The translations under genes were made by a program, and so were the position numbers. The notes beneath the pieces are model-generated. The model worked only from the letters and a program-made list of their open reading frames with translations, did not search any database and had not been told where the DNA came from. Below are positions 38,321 to 46,885 of a stretch of DNA of 64,000 bases, one piece after another (the first letter of the stretch is position 1; the number at the start of each line of letters is the position of its first letter). Source of the DNA: Roseomonas gilardii subsp. gilardii (GTDB lineage Bacteria; Pseudomonadota; Alphaproteobacteria; Acetobacterales; Acetobacteraceae); NCBI RefSeq assembly GCF_023078375.1, contig NZ_CP095554.1, positions 1,848,501-1,912,500 of the forward strand. Reading direction: 5' to 3'.

Positions 38321-39316
38321 ATGCTTCCCCCCTTGATGCCGCTTTCCGAGGAAGACCGCCTCGCGGCCCTTCGGTCCTATGACGTGCTGGATACGGCCTG
38401 CGAGGCCAGTTTCGACAACATCGTCCGGCTCGCCGCGGATCTGACGGACAGTCCCATCTCGGTGGTCTCGCTGGTGGATGCCGAGCGCGCCTGGTTCAAG
38501 GCGCATCATGGGCTGGCGGCCTCGGAGGCGCCCCGGGAACATGCCTTCTGCGCGCATGCCATCCTGGAGCCCGGCACTCCGCTGGTGATCCCCGATGCCA
38601 GCCGCGACCCGCGCTTCGCCGCCAACCCGCTGGTGACGGGGGAGCCGGACATCCGCTTCTATGCCGGCGTGCCGCTGGTCAATCCGGAAGGGGCGGTGCT
38701 GGGCACCCTCTGCGTGCTGGACCGCAAGCCGCGGCGGATCAGCGCCGAGCGGCAGCGCATCCTGGTCCGGCTGGCCGAGACGGTGATGACCACGCTCGAA
38801 CTCCGCCGTGCCATGAACCGGGTGCACCGGCTTTCGATGACCGACGCCCTGACCGGGCTGCTCAACCGGGCGGCCCTGATGGACGCGCTGGACAAGGCGA
38901 TCGCCCGCCTGAACCGGCATGGCGAGGGCTTCGCCCTGCTCTATCTCGACCTGGACGGGTTCAAGCAGGTGAACGACCGCGAGGGCCATGCCACCGGTGA
39001 CGAGGTGCTGCGGGAACTCGCGGTGGTGCTGTGGGATAACCTGCGGCGGGAGGACATGGCGGCGCGGCTGGGCGGAGACGAGTTCGCCGTGCTGCTGACG
39101 GGCCGCGAGCCGGATGCCGCCGTCGTGGCGGAACGCCTGCAGAGGATGCTGGAGGCGGCGATGCGGTCGAAGGGCTGGGCGGTGACGGCCTCCATCGGGG
39201 CGGTAAGCTTCCACAACGCGCCGGCGGATGTCGATGCCGCCCTGTCCCTGGCCGATTCACTGATGTACGGCGCCAAGGCCACCGGCAAGAACCGGGTCCT
39301 GCACCGCGACCACTGA
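38321..39316 (+). CDS. GAF-GGDEF diguanylate cyclase
   Basis: 331 residues, soluble. A GAF domain (about 20-155; SISVVSLVDAERAWFKAHHG pattern, EHAFCAHAILEPGTPLVIPD, FYAGVPLVNPEGAVLGTLCV) precedes a GGDEF domain with TDALTGLLNRAALMDAL and the catalytic ARLGGDEFAVLL. The inhibitory site RRED lies exactly five residues before GGDEF, so product inhibition by c-di-GMP is expected. There is no EAL domain. ATG 38321 is chosen because GGAGG lies seven bases upstream, although the frame is open further. Monocistronic. Confidence 0.93.
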   Translation: MLPPLMPLSEEDRLAALRSYDVLDTACEASFDNIVRLAADLTDSPISVVSLVDAERAWFKAHHGLAASEAPREHAFCAHAILEPGTPLVIPDASRDPRFAANPLVTGEPDIRFYAGVPLVNPEGAVLGTLCVLDRKPRRISAERQRILVRLAETVMTTLELRRAMNRVHRLSMTDALTGLLNRAALMDALDKAIARLNRHGEGFALLYLDLDGFKQVNDREGHATGDEVLRELAVVLWDNLRREDMAARLGGDEFAVLLTGREPDAAVVAERLQRMLEAAMRSKGWAVTASIGAVSFHNAPADVDAALSLADSLMYGAKATGKNRVLHRDH

Positions 39317-39362
39317 TGGCGGGATACCTTCAACAGGGAGGCGGACTGGGCTAGCGGAAGGC

Positions 39363-40013
39363 GTGACCCAGACCCAGCCCTCCTCCCGTGTCGTCCTGAT
39401 CGGTGCCGGCGGCCATGCCGCAGCGCTGATCGAATGCATCCGCGCCGCCCATGCGGGGGCCGGCGGGATGGAGATCGCCGGCTGCCTCGACCGCAGCGCC
39501 CGGGAGCCGGTGCTGGGCGTGCCGGTTCTGGGAGACGAGACGCTGCTGGAGCGGTTGCGCGGCGAGGAGGTCGGGGCCGTGGTGGTGGCCATCGGCCACA
39601 ACGCCACCCGCCTGCGCTGGCTGTGGCGGGCGCGCGAACTGGGCTTCGCCCTGCCGGTGGTCGCGCATCCTTCCGCCATCCTGTCCCCCAGCGCACGGAC
39701 CGGCGCCGGCAGCGTGGTGTTGCCCCGCGTGGTGCTGGGCGCGCGGGCCGTGGTGGGGGAGGGGGTGATCCTGAACAGCGGTGCCATCGTCGAGCATGAC
39801 TGCGTGCTGGGCGATGGTGTGCATGTCGCCTGCGGCGCGGCGCTCGGCGGCGGGGTGCGTGTCGGGGAAGGGGCGCTGATCGGTCTCAACGCGGCGCTGC
39901 GGCCCCTGCTGCGGGTGGGGGCCGGGGCGGTGGTGGGGGCCGGGGCCGCCGTGGTGGCGGATGTGCCGGACGGGGCCAGCGTTTCCGGCGTGCCGGCGCG
40001 GGAGATGGGGTAA
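39363..40013 (+). CDS. NeuD/PglD-type acetyltransferase (left-handed beta-helix)
   Basis: 216 residues. N-terminal Rossmann-like part RVVLIGAGGHAAALIECIRA binds the sugar substrate; the rest is a hexapeptide-repeat beta-helix (GAGSVVLPRVVLGARAVVGE, NSGAIVEHDCVLGDGVHVAC) with the catalytic His in IVEHD, as in NeuD/PglD enzymes that O- or N-acetylate surface sugars from acetyl-CoA. Ends with the typical SGVPAREMG. The start is GTG 39363 preceded by GGAAGG. No sugar-biosynthesis neighbour, so the substrate is open. Terminator hairpin after the stop. Confidence 0.88.
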   Translation: MTQTQPSSRVVLIGAGGHAAALIECIRAAHAGAGGMEIAGCLDRSAREPVLGVPVLGDETLLERLRGEEVGAVVVAIGHNATRLRWLWRARELGFALPVVAHPSAILSPSARTGAGSVVLPRVVLGARAVVGEGVILNSGAIVEHDCVLGDGVHVACGAALGGGVRVGEGALIGLNAALRPLLRVGAGAVVGAGAAVVADVPDGASVSGVPAREMG

Positions 40014-40032
40014 GCCCAGGCGACGTGCCGGG

Positions 40033-40086
40033 GAAAAACTCACGCCGCCCTGCGGAAGACGGTCACGTCTCCCGCAGGGCGGCGTG
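40033..40086 (-). terminator. Large terminator hairpin for the DUF4214 gene (possibly bidirectional)
   Basis: Arms 40041-40055 (CACGCCGCCCTGCGG) and 40072-40086 form a perfect 15-bp stem with a nested AGACG/CGTCT stem inside. On the minus strand it is followed by AGTTTTTC, giving a classical terminator for the gene ending at 40125; it also lies behind the convergent acetyltransferase. Confidence 0.8.
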
Positions 40087-40124
40087 GAACCTGGATCGGG
40101 GGCGATCCGGGTTCCACGATCGCG

Positions 40125-41897
40125 TCAGATCAGCGCCCAGTGCTGATGTGCCTCGGGCGACTCGGCGATGCTCTGGGTGACCTGGGCACGGTCCATGCTG
40201 CCGCTGTCGAGCAACTGCGACCAGAAGGCCAGGCCCGCGGCTTCCGCCTGCCGTCCGAGACCGCCCTGGTAGAGGGCCTCGACGAATTCGCCGTTGGACT
40301 GGTTCGCGTGCAGGGAAGCGAATTCGTCCGAGTTGGCGAAGGCCCGTGCAAGGTTGCTGCCGCCCTGTTCCATCTCCGACTGATAGAACTTGATCTCGCT
40401 GGCGCCGGGATCGCGCCCGAGAGCCGTGCCATAGAGGGCCCGGATCAGGCTGGCCTGCTCGGCCTGCGTGTCGGCATCGGTGCGGGACAGGGCCTGCCAG
40501 TGGTCCAGCGTTTCCGCCGCCCCGGCGAAGTTGTTCAGCACATCCGCCCGGCCGGCGCCATGCTGCAGGACGTCCAGCCAGAAGGCGATTTCCGTGTCGG
40601 CAGCCGTGCGGCCGAGCATGCTGCCGTACAGGCCCTCGATGAAGGCGGCGTCGGTCTGGCCGGCCTGGTGCGCGGTCGCCTCGTCGCTGGACAGCAGGGC
40701 CCGCGCCGTCTCCACCCGGCTCAGCCCGTTGGCCATGCCCTGCGTCCAGAAGGTGATGCCGTCGGCATCGGCCGCGCGGCCGAGATAGCCCTCGTAGAGG
40801 ATCGCCAGATAGGTGGAGCCGGTGTGGCTCAGCTCGTAGCTGGCGCCGCTGGCATCGTTTGCCAGGGCATTGCCCGCGGCATCGGTGATGCCGCTGCCTT
40901 CGGCGCGGAGCTCCAGCGACAGGCTGCCGATGCCGAGCGGCGCGTCGACCGACACGACATAGGTGCTGCCATCCACCGGGGTGACCGACCTGATGGCGGC
41001 CTCGGGCAGGCCATTGCTCACCAGATGGAAGTCGGAGGCGTCCACGCCGGTGACGGCTTCCGAGAAATGGACCTCGTAGCGCAGGCTGTCGGCGGTGCCG
41101 TCGCCCGTGTCCATCTGCGTCAGGGTGGCCACCGGCGGGATGCCATCGACGCCCGGCGCGGTCTCCTGGTTCAGGACCAGGCCCGAGAGATCCGTGGCGA
41201 CCTCGGATTCGGAAAGGATCGAGCCCCCATGCAGATCGATGCCCACCACGTCGAGATGCCCGGTCTGCTCCCCGGCGCCGACCGTGAAGCGGAAGACGAG
41301 ATGGGTGCTGTCGGAGGCCGTGGGATCGTAGGTGGCGGTCGCCCCGGTGTTGAGGGACAGGGTGGGCGTGCCCGTGACCACCACATCGGCGGACAGGGCA
41401 ACGGTCAGGGCCACCTCCTGGCCCAGATGCAGCGTGGCATCCGTCGTATCGAGCTGCACCGAGGAGACGGTGGGCGCCTGATTGGGGGCGAGGGAGCCAG
41501 AGACGAGCGTGTAGTTGCCCGTATAGCTGTTATACCCGTCAATCTCGATATAGTAGGTGAGGCCCTGCGTGGCCGTGAAGGTGACCTCGGAGGGCAGGCC
41601 GTAGGGGCTGTCGTCGTTCTGGGTGACCAGCGTCATCGATCCGAAGTCATGCCCACCCGTGCTGCTCCAGACCGTCAGGGTGGTGTCGAAGTCCGACCCA
41701 TTGGTGTTGAACGCCACATCGCGCGTCACGGTCGGCCGATAGACGAACCAGACGCTGTGGTTCGTGTCCCCCCAGATCCAGGCCGTGTTGGGCTCCCCGC
41801 TCTCCTGGGTGGCGCCGATGTTGGAGCCAGTGGCCAAGAATGGCAGTGAACCGATGACCACGGCATTGGCGATGTCGTCGTTAATGGGGCCGACCAT
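40125..41897 (-). CDS. Large surface/secreted protein with Ig-like region and four DUF4214 repeats
   Basis: 590 residues, acidic and rich in Asp/Thr/Ser/Gly, with no N-terminal signal peptide. Residues 1-150 form a beta-rich pre-peptidase C-like domain (SVWFVYRPTVTRDVAFNTNG, YYIEIDGYNSYTGNYTLVSG). Next come Big/cadherin-like strands (PTVSSVQLDTTDATLHLGQE), then from ~360 four units with LY...LGR.......FW (about residues 361, 416, 482 and 537), the DUF4214 repeat. DUF4214 proteins are commonly exported by type I systems through C-terminal signals, so a secreted or cell-surface role is inferred; no transporter gene is nearby. ATG 41897 follows AGGAAA. GC is lower than its neighbours. Confidence 0.8.
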   Translation of the reverse strand: MVGPINDDIANAVVIGSLPFLATGSNIGATQESGEPNTAWIWGDTNHSVWFVYRPTVTRDVAFNTNGSDFDTTLTVWSSTGGHDFGSMTLVTQNDDSPYGLPSEVTFTATQGLTYYIEIDGYNSYTGNYTLVSGSLAPNQAPTVSSVQLDTTDATLHLGQEVALTVALSADVVVTGTPTLSLNTGATATYDPTASDSTHLVFRFTVGAGEQTGHLDVVGIDLHGGSILSESEVATDLSGLVLNQETAPGVDGIPPVATLTQMDTGDGTADSLRYEVHFSEAVTGVDASDFHLVSNGLPEAAIRSVTPVDGSTYVVSVDAPLGIGSLSLELRAEGSGITDAAGNALANDASGASYELSHTGSTYLAILYEGYLGRAADADGITFWTQGMANGLSRVETARALLSSDEATAHQAGQTDAAFIEGLYGSMLGRTAADTEIAFWLDVLQHGAGRADVLNNFAGAAETLDHWQALSRTDADTQAEQASLIRALYGTALGRDPGASEIKFYQSEMEQGGSNLARAFANSDEFASLHANQSNGEFVEALYQGGLGRQAEAAGLAFWSQLLDSGSMDRAQVTQSIAESPEAHQHWALI

Positions 41898-42086
41898 GCA
41901 GTTGTTTCCTAAGGGCCATCTTCCGCCACATTGGCGGGTGGATCTGTGGTGCAATACCACTTCGGGTTTGTAATCCTAGATCGTTAACAACCCGTTTTTA
42001 GCAACTCTGCCATTTCGGCTGTGGAAAAGTCGGGGCGCCGGCTCGCTGTGGCCATGCGGACACGGTCTGGGGCCGGACGGCGTGGT

Positions 42087-43244
42087 TCAGGCCCGTGGCC
42101 GCCGCAGCCGCGACAGGGCGAGCATCGCCCCGCCGGCCAGGAGGCCCCAGAAGGCGCCGCTGATCCCGGCGAAGGCGGTGCCTGAGGCGGTGACGAGCAG
42201 GGTGACGATGGCCGCCTCGCGCTGCTCCGGCGCCGCCATGGCGCCCTGCAGGGCGCCGCCCAGCGCGCCCAGCAGGGCGAGGCCCGCCACCGCCTCCACC
42301 AGCAGCGGCGCGGCGGCGACGAAGCTGGTGACGAAGCCGGCGAGCAGGCCGAAGAGGATATAGCCGACGCCGTTCACCACGGCGGCCTTCCAGCGCTGCG
42401 CCGGGTCGGGATGCGCGTCCTCGTTGGCGCAGAGGGCGGCGGTGATGGCGGCGAGATTCACCGCATGGCCGCCCAGGAAGGCGGCGGCGACGGAGAAGAG
42501 GCCGGTGGCGCGGAAGAGCGGCCCGGCTTCGGGGCGGTAGCCATAGAGGCCGAGCGTGGCGAGGCCCGGGATGTTCTGCGAGGCCATGGTGACCAGGAAG
42601 AGCGGGAGGGCGGTGCCGACCAGGGCCTGGAGGGTGAATTGCGGCATCACCGGCACGGGGACCGGCCAGGCCGCCGCGATATGGGTGCCCGGATTGGCCA
42701 GGATCAGCCCGAAGGCCACGATCACCGCCGCCGGCACGGCGAGCAGCCGGTGCAGCCGCCCGGCGATGGCCCAGGCCAGGATCACCGCGAGGGCCGGGCC
42801 CGGCATCTGCGCCACGGCCCGCACCGGGGCGAGGCAAAGGCCGATCAGCACCCCGGCCAGCATGGCGCTGGCCAGCGAGGAGGGGATGGCGGCCACCCAG
42901 CGGCCCAGCGGCTTCCACCAGCCGGCCAGGACCACCAGCAGCGCCGAGACCAGGAAGGCGCCGACCGCCACGGGGAAGCCGCCGGCGATGGCGCCGGAAC
43001 TGGCCAGGAGGGCGGCGCCCGGGGTGCTCCAGGCGACGCTGACCGGCATGCGGCTGCGCAGGCTGAGCAGGATGCCGCAAAGCCCCATGGCGACGGCGAG
43101 GGCCATCAGCCCGGAGGCGGCCTCGGCCGGGCTGGCTCCGGCGGCGGTCAGCCCGCGCAGCACCACGGCGAAGGAGCTGGCGAAGCCGACAAAGGCGGCC
43201 AGCAGGCCGGCGGCCAGGGTCTGGGGCGGCAGGAGGTCTCGCAT
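42087..43244 (-). CDS. benE: BenE-family benzoate/H+ symporter-like transporter
   Basis: 385 residues with about 12 hydrophobic segments, the BenE length. Family features: FVGFASSFAVVLRGL near the start, SVAWSTPGAALLASSGAIAG, PSSLASAMLAGVLIGLCLAP, MASQNIPGLATLGLYGYRP and FLGGHAVNLAAITAALCANE. Inner-membrane importer of benzoate or a related aromatic acid with protons; no benzoate-catabolic gene is adjacent. The start is ATG 43244. A 12-bp-period repeat (43259-43306) lies immediately upstream of the start. Confidence 0.9.
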   Translation of the reverse strand: MRDLLPPQTLAAGLLAAFVGFASSFAVVLRGLTAAGASPAEAASGLMALAVAMGLCGILLSLRSRMPVSVAWSTPGAALLASSGAIAGGFPVAVGAFLVSALLVVLAGWWKPLGRWVAAIPSSLASAMLAGVLIGLCLAPVRAVAQMPGPALAVILAWAIAGRLHRLLAVPAAVIVAFGLILANPGTHIAAAWPVPVPVMPQFTLQALVGTALPLFLVTMASQNIPGLATLGLYGYRPEAGPLFRATGLFSVAAAFLGGHAVNLAAITAALCANEDAHPDPAQRWKAAVVNGVGYILFGLLAGFVTSFVAAAPLLVEAVAGLALLGALGGALQGAMAAPEQREAAIVTLLVTASGTAFAGISGAFWGLLAGGAMLALSRLRRPRA

Positions 43245-43258
43245 CGGGGGAACACTTC

Positions 43259-43306
43259 TCGGGCGGTGCCAGGGGACATGCGAGGGTGCATGCCAGGGGG
43301 CAGCGC
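43259..43306. repeat. 12-bp-period repeat upstream of benE
   Basis: Four degenerate units in register (TCGGGCGGTGCC, AGGGGACATGCG, AGGGTGCATGCC, AGGGGGCAGCGC), beginning 15 bp upstream of the start codon. Confidence 0.5.
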
Positions 43307-43441
43307 GGCGGACAGGACTTCCGGCGGGAAGGCCGGGATTCCCGGCACCGGCGGCGGCGCGGGGTGATTCCCCAGGGCGGGGCATGAAAGCCGGGATCGG
43401 GCCCCGGGACCAGGGGGCGGTGATGCGGGGCGGAAGTGGCG

Positions 43442-43834
43442 CTATCCCGGATAGCGCTCGAATTCCGGCAGCTCGTGGGCTGTCCGCATCCAGCCGATGC
43501 GCTCCGCCACCTGGATCTGTGCCTGGACGGGCAGGGCGCCGGGGTTGTCCAGCGTGGCGGTCTGGATGTCGATCATGCCGGGCAGCATGAACTCGTTGAC
43601 ATAGAAGAGGCCGGTGCCGCAGGCGGCGCAGAAGTGGCGCCGGCCGTGTTCCGAGGAATGGTAGATGGCGGGCTCTCCCTGGAGCCTGAGCTGATCCGCC
43701 GGGATCATGGCCCAGGCGACGGCCGGGGCGCCGGCATGGCGGCGGCAATCGGTGCAATGGCACAGGGCGTGGTGCAGCACCTGTTCCGGCATCTCGTAGC
43801 GGATGGCGCCGCAATGGCACCGGCCTGTCAGCAT
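43442..43834 (-). CDS. GFA (Mss4-like) zinc protein
   Basis: 130 residues, complete. The zinc-binding cysteines of the glutathione-dependent formaldehyde-activating (GFA/DUF636) fold are all visible: GRCHCGAIRYE, ALCHCTDCRRHAGAP and HFCAACGTGLFY. The family is named from Gfa, but most members have unknown ligands. Cytosolic. Preceded on the minus strand by a gap of ~100 bp from the Bug-receptor gene. Confidence 0.9.
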   Translation of the reverse strand: MLTGRCHCGAIRYEMPEQVLHHALCHCTDCRRHAGAPAVAWAMIPADQLRLQGEPAIYHSSEHGRRHFCAACGTGLFYVNEFMLPGMIDIQTATLDNPGALPVQAQIQVAERIGWMRTAHELPEFERYPG

Positions 43835-43936
43835 GACGCGGTTCTCCGTCGGACTGGGTGGCGGATTCGGTGACGGAGGCTAGCATGGAGGGGCGCACCG
43901 TTCCCGCCGCGCGACCGGCGGGAACGGCGGGCGCGG

Positions 43937-44950
43937 TCACTGCACCTGGATGTTCCGGCTGCGGATCACGCCGCCGAGCTTGGCGCTTTCCGCCGCCTGG
44001 TAGGCTGCCCAGGCCTCGGGCGGCTGCACGTTCGGCGTGATGGCCAGGGCGGACAGGCGTTCCTGCATCGCCGGGGTGGCGAGGGCGCGCTTCGCGGCGG
44101 CGTTCAGCCTGGCCAGGATGGCGGGCGGCGTGCCCACCGGGGCGAGCAGCGCGACATGCTCGACCATCTCGTATTCCGGGTAGCCGGATTCCGCGACGGT
44201 GGGCACCTCCGGCGCCAGGACGGTGCGCGTGCGCGAGGCCACCGCGATGGCGCGCAGGTCACCGGATTGCAGGAAGCTCATCACCGCCGGGGCGGGCATC
44301 ATGAACATCCCGGCCTCGCCCGCCAGCACGCCCTGGATGGCGGGGCCGCCGCCGCGATAGCCGACATCGGGGACCTGAAGCCCCGCCATCTGCAGGAACA
44401 TCTCCGTGCCGATATGCGTGGTCGAGCCGCTGCCGGAATTGGCATAGACCTCCTTGCCGCCGGAGCGCTTCACCAGGGCCACGTAGTCGGCCAGCGTCTT
44501 CGCGGGCGAATTGCGCGGCACCATGATGAAGATCGGCGCTTCCGCCATCAGCCCCACGGCGGTGAAGGAGCGGTCGTTGTCATAGGGCAGCTTGTAGAGG
44601 TGCGGCGCGCCCGCATAGGTGCTGTTGGTACCGACCAGCAGCGTGTAGCCGTCCGGCTTCGCGCGGGCGACGGAGGCGAAGCCGATGGTGCCGTTGGCGC
44701 CGGTGCGGTTCTCCACCACGAAAGGCTTGCCCAGCTCGGTGCCGAGGCCGGAGGCCAGCAGGCGCCCGAAGACATCGGTGGGGCCGCCGGCGGCCCAGGG
44801 CACGACCAGCGTGACGGGGCGGTCGGGATAGCCCGCCGCGGGATCGGTGCCCGCTTGTGCCCCTATTTGGGCCCTGGCCGCGGAGGCCGTCATGCCCCCG
44901 CCGAGGAATCCTGCACCGAGGGCGAGCCCCAGCCTGCGACGCGTCAGCAT
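43937..44950 (-). CDS. Bug/TctC-family periplasmic solute receptor
   Basis: 337 residues. Twin-arginine-like signal MLTRRRLGLALGAGFLGGGM with cleavage near ARAQ, then YPDRPVTLVVPWAAGGPTDV, the Bug-family signature at the start of the mature protein, VVENRTGANGTIG, GYTLLVGTNST and a C-terminus LGGVIRSRNIQVQ. Bug receptors bind small carboxylates, often for tripartite tricarboxylate transporters; no TctA/B is present here, as is usual for orphan Bug genes. It lies downstream of the two FAD dehydrogenase genes on the same strand (183-bp gap), so it may belong to that catabolic locus. Confidence 0.9.
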   Translation of the reverse strand: MLTRRRLGLALGAGFLGGGMTASAARAQIGAQAGTDPAAGYPDRPVTLVVPWAAGGPTDVFGRLLASGLGTELGKPFVVENRTGANGTIGFASVARAKPDGYTLLVGTNSTYAGAPHLYKLPYDNDRSFTAVGLMAEAPIFIMVPRNSPAKTLADYVALVKRSGGKEVYANSGSGSTTHIGTEMFLQMAGLQVPDVGYRGGGPAIQGVLAGEAGMFMMPAPAVMSFLQSGDLRAIAVASRTRTVLAPEVPTVAESGYPEYEMVEHVALLAPVGTPPAILARLNAAAKRALATPAMQERLSALAITPNVQPPEAWAAYQAAESAKLGGVIRSRNIQVQ

Positions 44951-45133
44951 CGTCTCGTTTCCTTCCCAGCTTCGTCCCCGGGTTCCGTTCGCCGCGGGGA
45001 TCATGGTGGCCGGCCCCGTCCGGGTTGGTGGGGCATGCCGCCAGTTCGTTGTCATGCCGCACCAGTTCGATGTGGCAACATTTCGCCCGCGAGGGCGGGC
45101 GCGGGAGGGGCCGTACCCTCCCGTGCCCATCTC

Positions 45134-46885
45134 TCAGGCGGCGTGGCGCGCCGGTTCCGGCCGCGCCGCGGCGCCCTGGCCGGCGGCGTGCTTGGCGATG
45201 CGCCAGCCGAAGACCATGGCCGGGCCGAGCGTGGTGCCGGGGCCCGGATAGGTGCCGCGGAAGATCGAGCTCAGGTCGTTGCCGCAGGCATAGAGGCCGG
45301 GGATGGGCTGGCCCTCGCCATCCAGCACGCGGCCGTCGCCATCGCCCTGGAGGCCGCCGCTGCAGGCGAGGTCGGCGGGCCAGACCGCCATGGCGTAGAA
45401 GGGGCCGGGGCCGATCGGGCGCATGCAGGGGTTGGGCTTGTTCTCCGGATCGCCGTTGAAGCGGTTGACCGTGCTGCTGCCGCGGCCGAAGGCCTCGTCC
45501 ACGCCGGTTTCGGCATAGCGGTTGTGCTCGGCGACCGTCTGCTCGAAGCCCGTGGCATCGAAGCCGGCCTTCTGCGCCAGCTCGCGCAGGGACTTGCCCT
45601 CGATGAGGTAGCCGGCCTTCAGGAAAGGCTCCAGCTTCTTCGTGCCGGGGAAGACCATGCCCAGGCCGTACTGCTTCAGGAAGCTCGCGTCGCAGATCAG
45701 CCAGGCGGGCAGGGTCGGCACCGTCTCGTTCGAGCGGAGCATGCCCATGACGAAGTCGTGGTAGGAGTCGGACTCGTTCACGAAGCGCCGCCCGGCCTTG
45801 TTCACCGCGATCAGCCCCGGCTTGGCACGGTCGAGGATGATGTGCGGCCAGACGGATTCCCGCCCGTCCGGATGCTTCAGGATGGAGCAGGGCATCCAGA
45901 GGCCGGGGCTGTCGAGCCCCTCGGCCAGCGCGGCGCCGTTGCGCAGCGCGAGGGAAACGCCGTCGCCCGTGTTGGTTTCGGGCGCGAGGGAACGCTGCTT
46001 CGTGCCCTCCGGGAAGAGCTGTGCGCGCAGGGCCTTGTTGTGCGCGATGCCGCCGGTGGCGAGCACCACGCCGCGCCGCGCGCGGATCGCCTTGCGCCCG
46101 TCCTTGCCCGCGACGATGGCGCCCAGCACGGCGCCGTCGCGCTTCACCAGTTCCATCAGCGGCGTCTCGAAGCGGATCGGCACCTTGCGCTGGCGCAGGC
46201 TGTAGAGGAGGCGGCCGACCAGGGCGTTGCCCATCACCAGCCGCGTGCCGCGCCGGTGGCGGAGGCGATCGCGGAAGTGGCGCAGCAGCAGGCCGGTGGC
46301 GGTGCGGAAATTGGCGGCGGAGGCGAAGGGCTTGAGCAGCGGCTCGATCTCCGTCCGCTGCACCATCATGCCGCCCAGCACCATGAAGACGTCGCGCGGC
46401 GGGCGCACGCGGCGGAAATCCTCGCCGAGCAGGCGGCCGTCGAAGGGGGCGGGGGAGAGGGCGCGGCCGCCATAGGCCTCACCGGGATGGTTGCCGAGAT
46501 AATCCGGATGCGCCTTGGCCGGGATCAGGTGCACCTCGGTCTTCGCTTCCAGCTCGTCCACCGCCTTCGGCCCGGCCTCCAGGAAGGCGGCACGCGCCGC
46601 GTCGCCGCCGCGCAGGCCGATCACCGATTGCAGGTAGCGCGCGGCATCCTCCACGGAATCGGGCACGCCCGCCTTGACGCTCAGACTGGTGCCGGGGATC
46701 CAGATCGTGCCGCCGGAGGTGGCGGTGATGCCGCCGGCCATGCTGGTCTTCTCGCAAAGCAGGACGTCGAGCCCTTCCAGCGAGCCCACCAGCGCGGCGG
46801 TCATGCCGCCCGCGCCGGCGCCGATCACCAGGAGATCGACCTCCTCATCCCAGTGGGGGGCGCCGTGAGGGGTGTCAGACGGCAT
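45134..46885 (-). CDS. KstD/fumarate-reductase-type FAD dehydrogenase (1)
   Basis: 583 residues. FAD-binding motif VDLLVIGAGAGGMTAALVGS (about 17-36), MAGGITATSGGTIWIPG next to the isoalloxazine site, RGVVLATGGIAHN and a C-terminal GLYACGNDLSSIFRGTYPGP with GTTLGPAMVFGWRIA, all typical of the 3-ketosteroid-delta1-dehydrogenase/fumarate reductase flavoprotein family. Likely introduces or reduces a ring C=C bond. ATG 46885 (GGGAGAA upstream) overlaps the end of the paralogous upstream gene by 11 bp. The paralogues share architecture but differ in active-site stretches, suggesting different substrates or successive steps. Confidence 0.88.
   Translation of the reverse strand: MPSDTPHGAPHWDEEVDLLVIGAGAGGMTAALVGSLEGLDVLLCEKTSMAGGITATSGGTIWIPGTSLSVKAGVPDSVEDAARYLQSVIGLRGGDAARAAFLEAGPKAVDELEAKTEVHLIPAKAHPDYLGNHPGEAYGGRALSPAPFDGRLLGEDFRRVRPPRDVFMVLGGMMVQRTEIEPLLKPFASAANFRTATGLLLRHFRDRLRHRRGTRLVMGNALVGRLLYSLRQRKVPIRFETPLMELVKRDGAVLGAIVAGKDGRKAIRARRGVVLATGGIAHNKALRAQLFPEGTKQRSLAPETNTGDGVSLALRNGAALAEGLDSPGLWMPCSILKHPDGRESVWPHIILDRAKPGLIAVNKAGRRFVNESDSYHDFVMGMLRSNETVPTLPAWLICDASFLKQYGLGMVFPGTKKLEPFLKAGYLIEGKSLRELAQKAGFDATGFEQTVAEHNRYAETGVDEAFGRGSSTVNRFNGDPENKPNPCMRPIGPGPFYAMAVWPADLACSGGLQGDGDGRVLDGEGQPIPGLYACGNDLSSIFRGTYPGPGTTLGPAMVFGWRIAKHAAGQGAAARPEPARHAA

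Noticed and set aside
42087-43940. A single fused protein from the GFA region through BenE
   Set aside because: The long frame upstream of 43244 is a shadow over the GFA gene; BenE starts at ATG 43244 at its usual length.
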